The translations under genes and the position numbers were made by a program. Below are positions 32,143 to 41,883 of a stretch of DNA of 64,000 nucleotides, in pieces (position 1 is the stretch's first letter; the number at the start of each line of letters is the position of its first letter). A model generated the notes under the pieces. That model saw only the letters and a program-made list of their open reading frames with translations, made no database searches and was not told where the DNA came from. Location of the stretch: contig LYSY01000004.1 of the NCBI GenBank assembly GCA_001657395.1, forward strand, positions 124,001 through 188,000, read 5' to 3'. The DNA is from Rhodospirillales bacterium BBD 1991-14 (lineage in GTDB: Bacteria > Pseudomonadota > Alphaproteobacteria > Kiloniellales > Kiloniellaceae).

Positions 32143-32853
32143 TTAGACGGCGCCATCGGTCCGCAGAAGCGACAGCAGCCCGGCCAGACGTCCGCAGGTT
32201 TCCGCATCGGCCTGGCCGGTCACGGCGGCCGGCCGGTAGCGGCGCTGAAAGGCGCGGATGACCGCCGGCAGGTCCTCTTCCACGTATCCGTAGCCGACGG
32301 TGCTGAGGCCCGAAGCCACGTCAGCAGCGGATAGCGGCTCGGCCTGCCTTTGCGCGCCGGGCCAGAGGCCGATGCCGGCGGCGGCCAGCCCGGGCCAGTC
32401 GAAGAGTTCGCCCGGGTCCTCCTTGCGCAGCGGCGCGACATCGGAATGGCCGAGCACCCGCGTGGGCGGGATCGGGTGGCGCGCGACAATGTCTTTGGCG
32501 AGCCCCGTCACCGCCGTCATCTGCGCGGCGGGAAAGGCACGGTAGCCGAACTCGTGGCCCGGATTGACGATTTCGATGCCGATGGAGCGGGCGTTGATGT
32601 CGCTTGCGCCCTGCCAGAGCGCGATGCCGGCGTGCCAGGCGCGGCGGCCTTCATCGACCAACTGAAAGATGCGCCCGTCCTCCTCGACGCAGTAGTGCGC
32701 GCTGACCTTGGCTTCGGGATCGCACATCCGTTCCAGGGCCGCCGCGCCGCTCTGCATGCCGGTGTAGTGCAGTAGCAGGATATCCACGGACTGCCCGTCC
32801 GGCCGGGGGTCGTGGTTCGGCGAGGGGCGCTGGAGGATCGAAAGGGCGCTCAT
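32143..32853 (-). CDS. N-acetylmuramoyl-L-alanine amidase (AmpD-like)
   Basis: 236 residues from the ATG at 32853. Amidase_2 domain with zinc-ligand segments LLLHYTGM, SAHYCVEEDG and LGHSDVAP, plus the conserved ARSIGIEIVNPG. The last 70 residues look like a peptidoglycan-binding domain (YVEEDLPAVIRAFQRRYRP). It cleaves the amide between MurNAc and L-Ala. No signal peptide is seen, so a cytosolic recycling role like AmpD is possible. It ends 9 bp from the end of the convergent glycanase. Confidence 0.9.
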   Translation of the reverse strand: MSALSILQRPSPNHDPRPDGQSVDILLLHYTGMQSGAAALERMCDPEAKVSAHYCVEEDGRIFQLVDEGRRAWHAGIALWQGASDINARSIGIEIVNPGHEFGYRAFPAAQMTAVTGLAKDIVARHPIPPTRVLGHSDVAPLRKEDPGELFDWPGLAAAGIGLWPGAQRQAEPLSAADVASGLSTVGYGYVEEDLPAVIRAFQRRYRPAAVTGQADAETCGRLAGLLSLLRTDGAV

Positions 32854-32903
32854 GGACCGTGTGGTGACGGCCTGGCGCGCCCGAGTCAAGTACTGGAGCC
32901 TCC

Positions 32904-33461
32904 TCAGCCGAGCGCAGAGAGAACCGCGGGGCTGTCGACGACCCTTGCGAACTCTGCATGCAGGGTCGTCAGGTGGACACGGTGGATGACTTCGGCGGGA
33001 ATCGTCTGCCTGTCCCGAGCCTGCAGGTCGAAGGTGGCGCAGGCATCGGCGACGACCACCACTTCGAAGCCCAGGTTGGCTCCGGCCCGCGCCGTGGACG
33101 AGACGCATTTGTCGGTGGTAAAGCCGAAGATCACCACCTGTTCGATCTCCTCGCGGCGCAGGTCGTCCTCGAGGCTGGTGCCGATGAAGGCCGTGTTCAC
33201 GGTCTTCTCGATCAAGGCTTCTTCGCCCTGAGGTCCGAAGCCGGACTTGAAGGCGTTGCCCAGCCGCTCCGGACGCAGAGTGGAGTCGGGCTCGACGGAA
33301 TTGTGCTTCACGTGGACGACCGGCCGCCCGGCGTCTCGCCACGCCGCTATCAGCGCCAGAGCCTTAAGCTCCATCGCCGGGTTGTTGCGCCGCCCCCAAC
33401 GCGGGTTGTCGAAGGCCTGTTGGATGTCGATGGGAATCATTACAGACTTGCTTGCTAGCAT
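32904..33461 (-). CDS. Isochorismatase-family cysteine hydrolase
   Basis: 185 residues with the family triad Asp12 (IPIDIQQAF), Lys86 (EKTVNTAF) and Cys119 (TTDKCVSSTAR). Members hydrolyse isochorismate, nicotinamide, carbamoyl or ureido compounds; the residues seen do not say which. It diverges from the Lrp-family regulator at 33585 across 123 bp, and the amidase gene starts 51 bp downstream on the same strand. Confidence 0.88.
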   Translation of the reverse strand: MLASKSVMIPIDIQQAFDNPRWGRRNNPAMELKALALIAAWRDAGRPVVHVKHNSVEPDSTLRPERLGNAFKSGFGPQGEEALIEKTVNTAFIGTSLEDDLRREEIEQVVIFGFTTDKCVSSTARAGANLGFEVVVVADACATFDLQARDRQTIPAEVIHRVHLTTLHAEFARVVDSPAVLSALG

Positions 33462-33584
33462 CTCGGGATTAATCTCGCCTTTTGGTAGATGGGCGCTGCG
33501 AGCCTAGGGCTCCCGGGCTTCCCTTGGCAGACGGCAATGTGACCGGCGGTCCGGCATTCCGCCGGAAGGAGAAGGTCAATCCCG

Positions 33585-34025
33585 ATGAAACGACGGCTTG
33601 ACGATATAGACCGCGCAATTCTTGCGCGGCTGCGTGCCAACGCGCGCGAGCCGCTCTCCGCTCTGGCCGCCAATGTCGGGCGCTCGCGCAGTGCCGTGCA
33701 GGAACGGCTTAAGCGTCTGGAACGGGACGGCGTCATCGCCGGCTATACCCTGCGGTCCGCTACCCCACGGCAGGCCGCCGGGCTGCAGGCCTATTTCTTC
33801 ATCAGAATGACCGGCCCTCTCTGCGCGCGGATCGCGCCGCAGATCGAACGGTTTCCCGAGGTGCAGCGCTGCGTCAGCCTGGCTGGCGACATCGACATGG
33901 CGCTGCTGGTCGATGTGGAAGACATCGTCGCGTTGGAGGCGCTGCGCGAGCGTATCGCCCGGATGGCCGACATCGTGACGGTCACCACCGCCCCGATACT
34001 CTCGGTCCACTTCGACCGGCGCTGA
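33585..34025 (+). CDS. Lrp/AsnC-family transcriptional regulator
   Basis: 146 residues. N-terminal winged HTH (LDDIDRAILARLRANAREPL ... VGRSRSAVQERLKRLERDGVI), then the RAM/AsnC ligand-binding domain with the FPEVQRCVSLAGDIDMALLV strand-turn pattern. Probably controls the divergent isochorismatase-family gene and/or itself. Ligand unknown, usually an amino acid. Confidence 0.9.
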   Translation: MKRRLDDIDRAILARLRANAREPLSALAANVGRSRSAVQERLKRLERDGVIAGYTLRSATPRQAAGLQAYFFIRMTGPLCARIAPQIERFPEVQRCVSLAGDIDMALLVDVEDIVALEALRERIARMADIVTVTTAPILSVHFDRR

Positions 34026-34082
34026 ACAGCCCGTCCCGACCTCCGGCCTGGCCCCCGACCCGACGCCCGACCCGGCCCCGAT

Positions 34083-34994
34083 CTAGAGCCGCTCGGTCCC
34101 CGGCGCCGTGGCCTTGGGGCGCCTGATGATGATGATCGCGACGCCGGCGACGGTGACAAGGCCGCCAATCACCAGGTTTACGGTCAGGGTTTCGCCGAGA
34201 AAGGCGATGCCGGAGAACACGCCGAAGACCGGGATCAGCAGCATCGCCGGCATGACCTGGTTCAGCTGATAGCGCCGCAGCAGCCAGTACCAGGCACCGT
34301 AGCCGATCACCACGACCGCCACCGCCTGGTAGACGATGGCGAAGTAGGCCCAGAAGCCGGCGGCACGCAGGGCCTCGATCTGGCCGTCCTCGATCAGCAG
34401 GGAGGCCAGGGCGAGCTGCGGCGTTGCGAAGACGGCGATCCAGGCGTTCAGGGTGAAGCCGTCGACCGGCGGGTCCAGCCGCTTGATCTGGACGCTGGCG
34501 ACCGACCACATGCAGGCCGCGAAGATGACGAAGGCGAGGGCCAGGTACTGTCCGTCCAGGCGCGGCTCGCCCGCAATGATGGCGACGCCCGCAAAGGCCA
34601 GAAGCATGGCGATGCCGCGGCGCCAGCCGAGCTTGTCGTTGAAGAATATCGCGGCCAGCAGCGCGGCGAAGGGAACCTGCAACTGAATGGCGATGGCCGC
34701 CGTGGCCGCATCCAGCGTCGTCAGCCCGGTGAACATAAAGGCGAAGTGGAGGATGCCCAGGGTGAAGGAGATCGCCATCAGCGGCAGCCATTGACCGTGG
34801 GGGCGCTTGGCGAAGGGGAGCAGGAGTGCGGCCACCAGCAGGAAGCGCAGGGCCATGAAGATCAACGGCGGAAGCTCCTCCAGCCCGGTCTTGGCGACGG
34901 CGAAGTTCAGCCCCCAGATCGCCATCACGCCGAAGAGAACGACGACGTCGAAGGCGCGCAGCTGTCCGTCGGCGGTGGGGACATCGGTGCTCAT
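34083..34994 (-). CDS. DMT-superfamily (EamA) transporter
   Basis: 303 residues, about ten transmembrane helices in two EamA repeats, with the repeat-end motifs ALRFLLVAALLLPFA and IPVFGVFSGIAFLGETLT. Members export amino acids and metabolites across the inner membrane. The ATG at 34994 overlaps the end of the upstream ABC-F gene; the long open frame further upstream is a shadow of that gene. Confidence 0.88.
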   Translation of the reverse strand: MSTDVPTADGQLRAFDVVVLFGVMAIWGLNFAVAKTGLEELPPLIFMALRFLLVAALLLPFAKRPHGQWLPLMAISFTLGILHFAFMFTGLTTLDAATAAIAIQLQVPFAALLAAIFFNDKLGWRRGIAMLLAFAGVAIIAGEPRLDGQYLALAFVIFAACMWSVASVQIKRLDPPVDGFTLNAWIAVFATPQLALASLLIEDGQIEALRAAGFWAYFAIVYQAVAVVVIGYGAWYWLLRRYQLNQVMPAMLLIPVFGVFSGIAFLGETLTVNLVIGGLVTVAGVAIIIIRRPKATAPGTERL

Positions 34995-36838
34995 TGCGTA
35001 AGCGCTTCCCGCAGGGATTCCAATTCCAGCCAGCGCTCTTCGGCGGCGTCCAGCTCCTCCTGAAGCTTTGCCAAATCCTCGGTGGCGCGGGTGAAGGCGC
35101 CGGGGTCGCGGCTGAACAGCTCCGGGTCGGCGAGGTCGCTCTCCAGCTTCGCGACCGCGGTTGTCAATTCCTCGATGCGGTCGGGCAGGGCATCCAGCTC
35201 CCGCTGGTCCTTGTAGCCCAGTTTGCTGCGGCTGCGTGCCCTTGTGTCGCTGCCCTTCCGGGTCGCTTCTCCAGTCTTGCCGGCCTTGGCCCGGGACTGC
35301 CTGGCGGCGCGCGCCGCTTCTCCCTCCGCCTGTCGATGGCGCTGATAGTCGCCGTAGCCGCCCGGCACCTCCAGCGTCCTGCCGTACCCTTCCATGCCGA
35401 CGACGGCGGTGACCAGGCGGTCCAGAAAGTCGCGGTCGTGGCTGACCAGGATCAGCGTGCCCTCGTAGTCGTCGATGACCTCCTGCAGCAGGTCGAGGGT
35501 CTCCATATCCAGATCGTTGGTCGGCTCGTCCAGCACCAGAAGGTTGCTCGGCTGGGCAAAGAGGCGGGCCAGCAGAAGGCGCGCCTTCTCGCCGCCGGAG
35601 AGCGCCTTCACCGGCTGGCGGGCCTGGCCTTCCTCGAAGAGGAAATCCTTGAGGTAGGAGACAACATGGCGCTGGCGGCCGCGCACCAGAAGTGTGTCGC
35701 CGCCGCCGGGGATCAGGCTTTCCCAGAGGCTGGCCTCGGGGTCCAGGCTCTCGCGCCTCTGGTCGAAGTAAAGCGGCACGACGTTGCTGCCGAGGCGCAG
35801 CTTGCCGCTGTCCGCAGTGATCGCCCCAGTCAGAATCTTCACCAGGGTGGACTTGCCGGCGCCGTTGGGGCCGATGATCCCCAGGCGGTCGCCGCGGCGG
35901 ATACGGGTGGAGAAGTCCGTGAGGATCGGCAGCGGCCCGTCTGGCGTCTCGAAGGTCTTGCCGATGCCGGTCGCTTCGATGACGAGGTCGCCGCTGCGGC
36001 CGCTGCTGGCGGTCTCCAGCTTTGCGGTGCCGAGCTGGCGCAGCCACTCGGCCCGTTCCCTGCGCAGGCCCTGCAGGCGGGCGAGGCGGCCCTGATTGCG
36101 CTTGCGCCGCGCAGTGACGCCACGCTGCAGCCAACGCTCCTCGCGCACGATCTGGCGGTCCAGTTTGTGCTGGGCTTCCGCTTCGCGCTGCTGCAGCTCC
36201 TCGGCCCAGGCCTCGAAGTACCGGAAGGACTTGTCGAGGCGTTGCAGCCGGCCGCGGTCGAGCCAAAGCGTCGTGTTGGTCAGGTTGCCAAGGAACGTGC
36301 GGTCGTGGCTGATGACCAGCAAGGCGCCCCGGAAGCGCTGCAGCTCGCCTTCCAGCCATTCGATGGTCGGCAGGTCCAGGTGGTTGGTCGGCTCGTCCAG
36401 CAGGAGGATCGCCGGCTCGCCGAGCAGGCAGCGGGCCAATGCAGCGCGCCGGCCTTCACCGCCGGACAGGCTGTTCAGGCGGCGCGTGCCATCAAGGTTG
36501 AGCCGCAGGAGCGCCGCCTCCACGGCGTGCGGCGGGGCGTCGGGGCCGCCGGCCGGGTCGCGCGCCACATAGCCGGCGACACTGCCGCCGCCGGAGAAAT
36601 CCGGGTCCTGCGGCAGATAGGAAACCACGGTGCGCGGCTGCACGAAGCGCTCGCCGCCGTCCAGATCCTGAAGCCCGGCGATCACCTTCAAGAGGCTCGA
36701 CTTGCCGCTGCCGTTGCGCCCGACGAGGCAGGCCCGCTCCCCCTTGGAGAGGGTCAGCGAGAGGCCGTTGAACAGCGGGCGTTCGCCGAAGCGCAGGCGC
36801 GCGCCGTTCAGCGCGATCAGCGGGGGATCGCCGGCCAC
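34991..36838 (-). CDS. uup: ABC-F family ATPase, Uup type
   Basis: 615 residues from a GTG start. Two ABC cassettes with no membrane domain: Walker A GRNGSGKSS near residue 42 and GPNGAGKST near 330, each with an LSGGE signature, joined by a linker of ABC-F length. The last 80 residues are a charged coiled coil (LPDRIEELTTAVAKLESDL) like the Uup C-terminal DNA/ribosome-binding domain. Uup acts on the ribosome and limits precise transposon excision in E. coli. The start lies 2 bp after the TerB-DnaJ gene. Confidence 0.88.
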   Translation of the reverse strand: MAGDPPLIALNGARLRFGERPLFNGLSLTLSKGERACLVGRNGSGKSSLLKVIAGLQDLDGGERFVQPRTVVSYLPQDPDFSGGGSVAGYVARDPAGGPDAPPHAVEAALLRLNLDGTRRLNSLSGGEGRRAALARCLLGEPAILLLDEPTNHLDLPTIEWLEGELQRFRGALLVISHDRTFLGNLTNTTLWLDRGRLQRLDKSFRYFEAWAEELQQREAEAQHKLDRQIVREERWLQRGVTARRKRNQGRLARLQGLRRERAEWLRQLGTAKLETASSGRSGDLVIEATGIGKTFETPDGPLPILTDFSTRIRRGDRLGIIGPNGAGKSTLVKILTGAITADSGKLRLGSNVVPLYFDQRRESLDPEASLWESLIPGGGDTLLVRGRQRHVVSYLKDFLFEEGQARQPVKALSGGEKARLLLARLFAQPSNLLVLDEPTNDLDMETLDLLQEVIDDYEGTLILVSHDRDFLDRLVTAVVGMEGYGRTLEVPGGYGDYQRHRQAEGEAARAARQSRAKAGKTGEATRKGSDTRARSRSKLGYKDQRELDALPDRIEELTTAVAKLESDLADPELFSRDPGAFTRATEDLAKLQEELDAAEERWLELESLREALTQ

Positions 36839-36840
36839 GG

Positions 36841-37575
36841 TCAGCGGATCCCGCGCAGCTTGCGGATTTCGTCGTAGGCGGCGTTGATTTTGGCCAGCTT
36901 CTCGTTGGCCACTTCCACGAACTCGGGCGGCATGCCCTGGGCGACCAGGCGGTCGGGATGATTCTCCACCACCAGCTTGCGGTGGGCGGCCTTGATTGCG
37001 GCGTCGTCGGCATCGCGCTCGACGCCCAGGATGCGAAAGGGATCGCTGTCGGCGGCGGCGACATTGGCGGCGCGGATGCGGTCCCAGTCCTGGGCGTCGA
37101 AGCCGAAGATCACCGCCAGGCTTTCCAGATAGTCCAGCTCGTCGGGGCTGACCTCGCCGTCGGCCCGGGCGATGTGGAAGAGGCCGCCCAGGAGCTCCTC
37201 CAGCACTGCCGGATTGTCGGCGAACATGCGCGCCAGCTGTTTGGCATAGGGTTCGTAGCCGCCCGCGTTCTTGCGCGCCTGATCGAAGACGCGCCCGACG
37301 TTTTTCATTTCCTCCGGCGGGATGCGGAACACCTGCTTGAAGGCGTCGACCTCATCGCGGGTGACCTGCCCGTCGGCCTTGGCCAGCTTGGCGCCGAGCA
37401 CGATCACGCCGATGGTGAAGGCGATCTGCTTGGTGGCGTCGGCGGCCTCGGCCGTGGCGGTGCCGCCGCTCATCTTGTCGACGGCATGGCCGGCGACGGC
37501 GCCGATCAGCGCACCGAGCGGGCCGCCCAAGGCAAAGCCTGCGGCGCCTCCGAGTATCTTCCCCCAAACGCTCAT
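36841..37575 (-). CDS. DjlA-like protein: TerB domain plus J-domain
   Basis: 244 residues. A glycine-rich hydrophobic N-terminus (GGAAGFALGGPLGALIGAVAGHAV) could insert in or touch the membrane. TerB-like helical domain at about 45-165 with acidic metal-site segments AKADGQVTRDEVDAF and ARADGEVSPDELDYL, then a J-domain at about 178-240 whose HPD motif is intact (VENHPDRLV). It would stimulate a DnaK-type chaperone, like E. coli DjlA. The end abuts the uup GTG start. Confidence 0.88.
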   Translation of the reverse strand: MSVWGKILGGAAGFALGGPLGALIGAVAGHAVDKMSGGTATAEAADATKQIAFTIGVIVLGAKLAKADGQVTRDEVDAFKQVFRIPPEEMKNVGRVFDQARKNAGGYEPYAKQLARMFADNPAVLEELLGGLFHIARADGEVSPDELDYLESLAVIFGFDAQDWDRIRAANVAAADSDPFRILGVERDADDAAIKAAHRKLVVENHPDRLVAQGMPPEFVEVANEKLAKINAAYDEIRKLRGIR

Positions 37576-37704
37576 GATTTCGCTTAGTTTTCGAGATGCA
37601 ACATGCGGACTGAGCCGTCAGCATGGCGGCGGTGGCCCAGCCGCGTCAAGCGTACTGCGAAGTGCCGGTGTTCTCTTCCGCAAATCTGGCTGCGGTACCG
37701 CAAT

Positions 37705-38466
37705 TCAGCCGGAAAGCGCGGACATGCGGCCCAGGCCGGGCAATTTCACCGCGAGATCCAAGGGGTCGATGCCGAAGGTGAGGCCCAGAATGTTGATCTC
37801 CAGCCCTTCTTCGACCGCGACCAAACCGCCGAGCAGCCCGAACAGCGAAACCTGGTATCCGGTGCCGCTGGGGGCCGGCGCCAGAAACTCCGCTGGCCCA
37901 AGGTAGTCCTTTCCGACCGCCGTCGGCGGCAGGTCGAGTTCCAGCGCGGGAACCTGGCGGGCAATGGTGGCCGTGAAGGTGTTGGAATTGGGTCCCGGCC
38001 AGGTCTTGTACTCCCGGGCGAAGGCATAGCCGGCGATGGCCGCGTCGATCTGATCGATCGCCGCCGCCGCCTCAGGCCCGCGCAACTCGGCATAGAGTTC
38101 CGGCTTGGCGCCGAACCAGTAGCGGTCCGGCGGGCCGCCGCGCTGCCTGACAGCCTGTCCGCTGTGCCAGAAGCGCCAGCCGGTGACCTCGTGCGTCGTG
38201 TAGCTGTCCGCGCCCCGGGGCTTGACGGAGATCCAGGTATGGACCGCGAAGGCTCCGCGCCAGCGCACGGTGCGGGCGCCGTAGACCTGAACGATCGCTT
38301 CGGGCGTCGTAGCGGGGTCGGGCGCAAGGCCGGCACTCCCGCGGGACCCGGTCTGCCAGGTACGGTCCAGGGACACATCGTCGGTCATCGTCGCCAGCGC
38401 CGGGCCTGCCAGCAGGAACGCCAGCAAGAGCACCAGGCGCCGCAAACTGACGGCAATCAGGGCCAA
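37705..38466 (-). CDS. Exported DUF3750-like protein of unknown function
   Basis: 253 residues from a TTG at 38466 with GGGGAG eight bases upstream; no ATG gives a sensible start. A signal peptide (RRLVLLLAFLLAGPALA) precedes the mature protein. VQVYGARTVRWRGAFAVHTWIS, WPGPNSNTF and the GLLGGLVAVEEGLEINILGL segment recall DUF3750, a family of exported proteins with conserved His/Trp/Asn residues. No function is known to me. It diverges from the molybdoenzyme gene. Confidence 0.7.
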   Translation of the reverse strand: MALIAVSLRRLVLLLAFLLAGPALATMTDDVSLDRTWQTGSRGSAGLAPDPATTPEAIVQVYGARTVRWRGAFAVHTWISVKPRGADSYTTHEVTGWRFWHSGQAVRQRGGPPDRYWFGAKPELYAELRGPEAAAAIDQIDAAIAGYAFAREYKTWPGPNSNTFTATIARQVPALELDLPPTAVGKDYLGPAEFLAPAPSGTGYQVSLFGLLGGLVAVEEGLEINILGLTFGIDPLDLAVKLPGLGRMSALSG

Positions 38467-38766
38467 GACAGGAACTCCCCAGGAAACATCCAAACAATAC
38501 CTAAGGCGCCAGACTGGCGTTGCAATGTGGCGAGGTGATGGCGGGTTCGACCCAGGGTTTTGCGGCGGCCTGCCCAGGGCGTCCTTCAAGGACAGGCAAT
38601 TGCCTCCTGGTCCCGCCGCGCCTTCTCCGCTCTCGTTCATTAAAGCTTTGTGACATCGAAGTTTTTCGCGCTGCGGCTTGATCTGCGTCATGGGCGCTGT
38701 GGGGTGGTTCAAGCACATTCCGGGCGAACGATCCGAAACAGGACCAGCCGTGGGAGGAGGCAGACG
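38467..38766. other. Divergent intergenic region (300 bp)
   Basis: Separates the DUF3750-like gene from the molybdoenzyme gene and must hold both promoters. I see no convincing -35/-10 pair or operator; only the strong GGGAGGAGG ribosome-binding site just before 38767 is clear. Confidence 0.5.
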
Positions 38767-41223
38767 ATGCGGACCATCGACAAGGGTGCCGACAAGACTT
38801 TCGACAAGACGGCCGGAATGACGCGGCGGCAGCTTCTGCGGTCTTCCCTCGCCACCGGCTTGGCGGCGGGGGCGGCGGCCTTGCTGCCCGGTGCTGCAGC
38901 GGCCCAGGCCGCTCGGAGCGCTGCGGGTAGCGTCCGCGTGCTCACCAACTCCCACTGGGGCGCTTTCGAAGCCATCGTCAGCGAGGGGCGGTTGACCGGC
39001 GTCGTCCCCTTTGCAGCCGACAGCCATCCGTCGCCGATGATCCAGAACTTTCCCGCCCTGGTCACCGACCGCACGCGCATCGCCCAGCCGATGGTGCGCG
39101 AGGGCTGGCTTCGGCGCCGTCTGGACAGCGACCGCGCGGCCCGCGGCAGCGAGCCCTTCGTCGCAGTGGGTTGGGACGAGGCGCTTGATCTCGTGGCTGA
39201 GGAGCTGACGCGCATTCGCGCCGCGCACGGCCACGAGTCGGTCTTCGGCGGGTCCTATGGCTGGGGCAGCGCCGGGCGGTTCCATGTCAGCGACAACCTC
39301 ACAAACCGCTTCCTGGCGCTCACCGGCGGGTACACCGGCAGTGTCGGCAACTACTCCTACGGTGCCGGCATGGTGCTGCTGCCCCGCGTGCTGGGCTCCA
39401 ACCAGGCGATCAGCGGGCCGCTGACCAACTGGTCGGTGATCGCCGAGCACAGCGACCTCGTCGTCCTGTTCGGCGGCGCGGCCTTCAAGAACGGACAGAT
39501 CAGCTGGGGCGGTACCGGCGCCCATACCACCGAGCCCGCCATGCGCGCCGCCCACGCGGCCGGCGTCAAGTTCGTCTCCGTCAACCCGGTGCGCGAGGAC
39601 GACGCGGAAACGGTGGGCGCGGACTGGCTGAAGATCCGCCCCAACACCGACACCGCCTTGATGCTGGCGCTCTGTCATGAACTGCTGGCCGGCGGACAGG
39701 CCGACGAGGCCTTTCTGGCCCGCTGCACGGTGGGCTGGGAGCGCGTGAAGGCCTACCTGACCGGCCAGAACGACGGGATCGCCAAGAGCGCCGACTGGGC
39801 CGCGCCGATCACCGAGATTCCGGCAGAGGAAATCCGGGCTCTGGCGGCGCGCATGGCCCGGGGCCGCACGATGATCATGACGGCCTGGTCGCTGCAGCGC
39901 GCCGATCATGGTGAGCAGCCCTGGTGGGCGACCATCCTGCTGGCCAGCGTGCTGGGACAGGTCGGCCTGCCCGGCGGCGGCTTCGGTTTTTCCTACACCT
40001 CGACCAACGGCGTGGGCATGCCGGTCGGCGGCCATTCCTTTCCGAGCCCGCGACGCGGGCGCAACCCGGTGAAGCGCGACATCCCCGTTGCGCGCGTCGC
40101 CGACATGCTGCTGCAGCCCGGCGAGACCGTGGACTTCAACGGACGCGCGGTCACCTATCCGGAGATCCGCTACATCCACTGGGCGGGCGGCAACCCCTTC
40201 CACCATCATCAGGACCTCAACCGGCTGAGCCGTGCCTGGGCGGTGCCGGAAACCATTGTGGTTCAGGACCCCTGGTGGACGGCAACCGCCAGACGCGCCG
40301 ACATCGTGCTGCCGGTGACCACGACCCTGGAGCGCAACGACATCGGCGCCTCTATGCGCGACCGCTGGGTGGTGGCCATGAAGCAGGCCATCGCGCCGGT
40401 CGGCCAGGCGCGCAACGACTTCGACATCCTTGCCGACCTCGCCGAGCGCTTCGATCAGCGCGCCGCCTTTACCGAGGACCGGAACGAGATGCAGTGGCTG
40501 CGCCACATCTGGGAGCGGGGCCGCCAGCGCGGTGCGCGCAGCGGCCTGGCGATGCCGGACTTCGACACGTTCTGGGCCGAGGGCGCCTTTGAGGTTCCCG
40601 CCGGCAACGAGGACTTCGTCTTCCTGGCCGACTTCCGCGCCGACCCCGAGGGCAATCGGCTTCGCACGCCCTCAGGCCGTATCGAATTGTTCTCGGAAAC
40701 CATTGCAGGCTTCGGCTATGCGGACTGTCCGGGTCACCCGGCCTGGCTGGAACCGCGGGAATGGCTCGGCGCGGCGGCTCAGACGGAGGCGGCGCCGCTG
40801 CACCTTATCTCGAGCCATCCGCGCCTGCGCCTGCACAGTCAGATGGACAACGCGCCGCTGGCGCGCGCCGCCAAGATCGCCGGGCGCGAGCCGATGATGA
40901 TCCATCCGGAAGATGCCGCGGCCCGCGGGATCGAGCCCGGCGACGTGGTGGAGATCTTCAATGCGCGGGGGCGGCTGCTGGCCGGCGCCACCTTGACCGA
41001 GCGGGTGCGCCCGGGGGTGATCGTGGTCTACGAGGGCGCCTGGCTCGACCGCGATCCCGAAAGCGGGCTCGACCGCCACGGCAATCCCAACATGGTGACC
41101 GCCGATCAAGGCACCTCGAGCCTGACCCAGGGCTGCGCCGCGCAAAGCTGCCTGGTGCAGGCCCGCCGCCACGACGGTCCGGCGCCGCCGGTCAGGGCGT
41201 TCGAGCCGCCTGCGACCGTGTGA
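38767..41223 (+). CDS. Tat-exported molybdopterin oxidoreductase, DMSO/TMAO-reductase type
   Basis: 818 residues from the ATG at 38767, preceded by GGGAGGAGG; the open frame to 38650 is ignored. A Tat signal ([20 protein letters not shown] ending near AQA) sends the folded enzyme to the periplasm. There is no N-terminal 4Fe-4S cysteine cluster. Ser168 in [11 protein letters not shown] is at the position of the molybdenum-ligand serine of DorA/TorA. Bis-MGD-binding segments and a C-terminal domain ([19 protein letters not shown]) follow. Likely an S- or N-oxide reductase (DMSO, TMAO, biotin or methionine sulfoxide); which one cannot be told. The exported rubredoxin gene follows in the same direction. 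Confidence 0.9.
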   Translation: MRTIDKGADKTFDKTAGMTRRQLLRSSLATGLAAGAAALLPGAAAAQAARSAAGSVRVLTNSHWGAFEAIVSEGRLTGVVPFAADSHPSPMIQNFPALVTDRTRIAQPMVREGWLRRRLDSDRAARGSEPFVAVGWDEALDLVAEELTRIRAAHGHESVFGGSYGWGSAGRFHVSDNLTNRFLALTGGYTGSVGNYSYGAGMVLLPRVLGSNQAISGPLTNWSVIAEHSDLVVLFGGAAFKNGQISWGGTGAHTTEPAMRAAHAAGVKFVSVNPVREDDAETVGADWLKIRPNTDTALMLALCHELLAGGQADEAFLARCTVGWERVKAYLTGQNDGIAKSADWAAPITEIPAEEIRALAARMARGRTMIMTAWSLQRADHGEQPWWATILLASVLGQVGLPGGGFGFSYTSTNGVGMPVGGHSFPSPRRGRNPVKRDIPVARVADMLLQPGETVDFNGRAVTYPEIRYIHWAGGNPFHHHQDLNRLSRAWAVPETIVVQDPWWTATARRADIVLPVTTTLERNDIGASMRDRWVVAMKQAIAPVGQARNDFDILADLAERFDQRAAFTEDRNEMQWLRHIWERGRQRGARSGLAMPDFDTFWAEGAFEVPAGNEDFVFLADFRADPEGNRLRTPSGRIELFSETIAGFGYADCPGHPAWLEPREWLGAAAQTEAAPLHLISSHPRLRLHSQMDNAPLARAAKIAGREPMMIHPEDAAARGIEPGDVVEIFNARGRLLAGATLTERVRPGVIVVYEGAWLDRDPESGLDRHGNPNMVTADQGTSSLTQGCAAQSCLVQARRHDGPAPPVRAFEPPATV

Positions 41224-41233
41224 TCGCCCGCCG

Positions 41234-41275
41234 CATACTCAGAGCCCCATACTCAGAGCCCCGTACTCAGAGACC
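41234..41275. repeat. Three 14-bp tandem repeats
   Basis: Two perfect copies and one variant of CATACTCAGAGCCC, head to tail, between the molybdoenzyme stop and the rubredoxin start. They lie in the likely intercistronic mRNA; no hairpin is formed. Confidence 0.85.
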
Positions 41276-41296
41276 GAGAGACTGGAGAGACAGACC

Positions 41297-41620
41297 ATGC
41301 CCCTGGTGACACCTGGAGACAGCACCTTGAAGCGGCTGCGCCGAACCGTCCGCGAGGCGGCGCCGCGCCCGGTCGGCCGCCGTCATGCAATCCTCTCGTT
41401 CACCGGCGGGCTCGTGCTGCTGGCCAGCCCCCGCTTCGCTGCGGAGGTGCTTGCCGGCCCCGCGCTGACGCAGGTGCGCTGCCCGGACACCGAGTGCGGT
41501 TACCTCTACGATCCTTCCTTCGGCGACCCCGATGGCGGCATCCCGCCCGGTGTCGCATTCGAAAACCTGCCGGAGGACTGGGAGTGCCCGGAATGCGGCA
41601 CGCCCAAAGCGCTGTGGTAG
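41297..41620 (+). CDS. Exported rubredoxin
   Basis: 107 residues. An N-terminal extension of about 55 residues with [21 protein letters not shown] looks like a Tat or Sec signal/anchor, then a rubredoxin domain with [17 protein letters not shown] and [13 protein letters not shown]. The second iron knuckle is normal CxxC; the first is CPDTEC, i.e. Cx4C, a variant known from a few rubredoxins (e.g. a Desulfovibrio type). A one-electron carrier; its position 73 bp after the Tat molybdoenzyme gene suggests it feeds or drains that enzyme in the periplasm. Confidence 0.88.
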   Translation: MPLVTPGDSTLKRLRRTVREAAPRPVGRRHAILSFTGGLVLLASPRFAAEVLAGPALTQVRCPDTECGYLYDPSFGDPDGGIPPGVAFENLPEDWECPECGTPKALW

Positions 41621-41883
41621 GCCATCTCCGATGTTGGCCCCTGATGTCGGCCCATCACCTTGATCGTGCCTGCGATCGTGCCCGCCGGTGTTGGGGTTTC
41701 GGCCCATGCTCCGGTCTTCCTGTTGCGCCCGGCCATCCTTTGCGGGCCCGTTCTTCGCGTCGGGGTTGCTTGGCTCTAAAGATTTATTAACCAAGAGGTT
41801 TGAATACTTGCTGTTGCAAACAGCAATGCCCGATGACCGCCGGCGCGGCATGAGGGCGGAAAGCCTTGGGACTCACGAGACCG

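Noticed and set aside
38467-38766. Coding extension of the molybdoenzyme to 38650
   Set aside because: The ATG at 38767 has a strong GGGAGGAGG and leads directly to the Tat signal. The extension is unlike any signal peptide.
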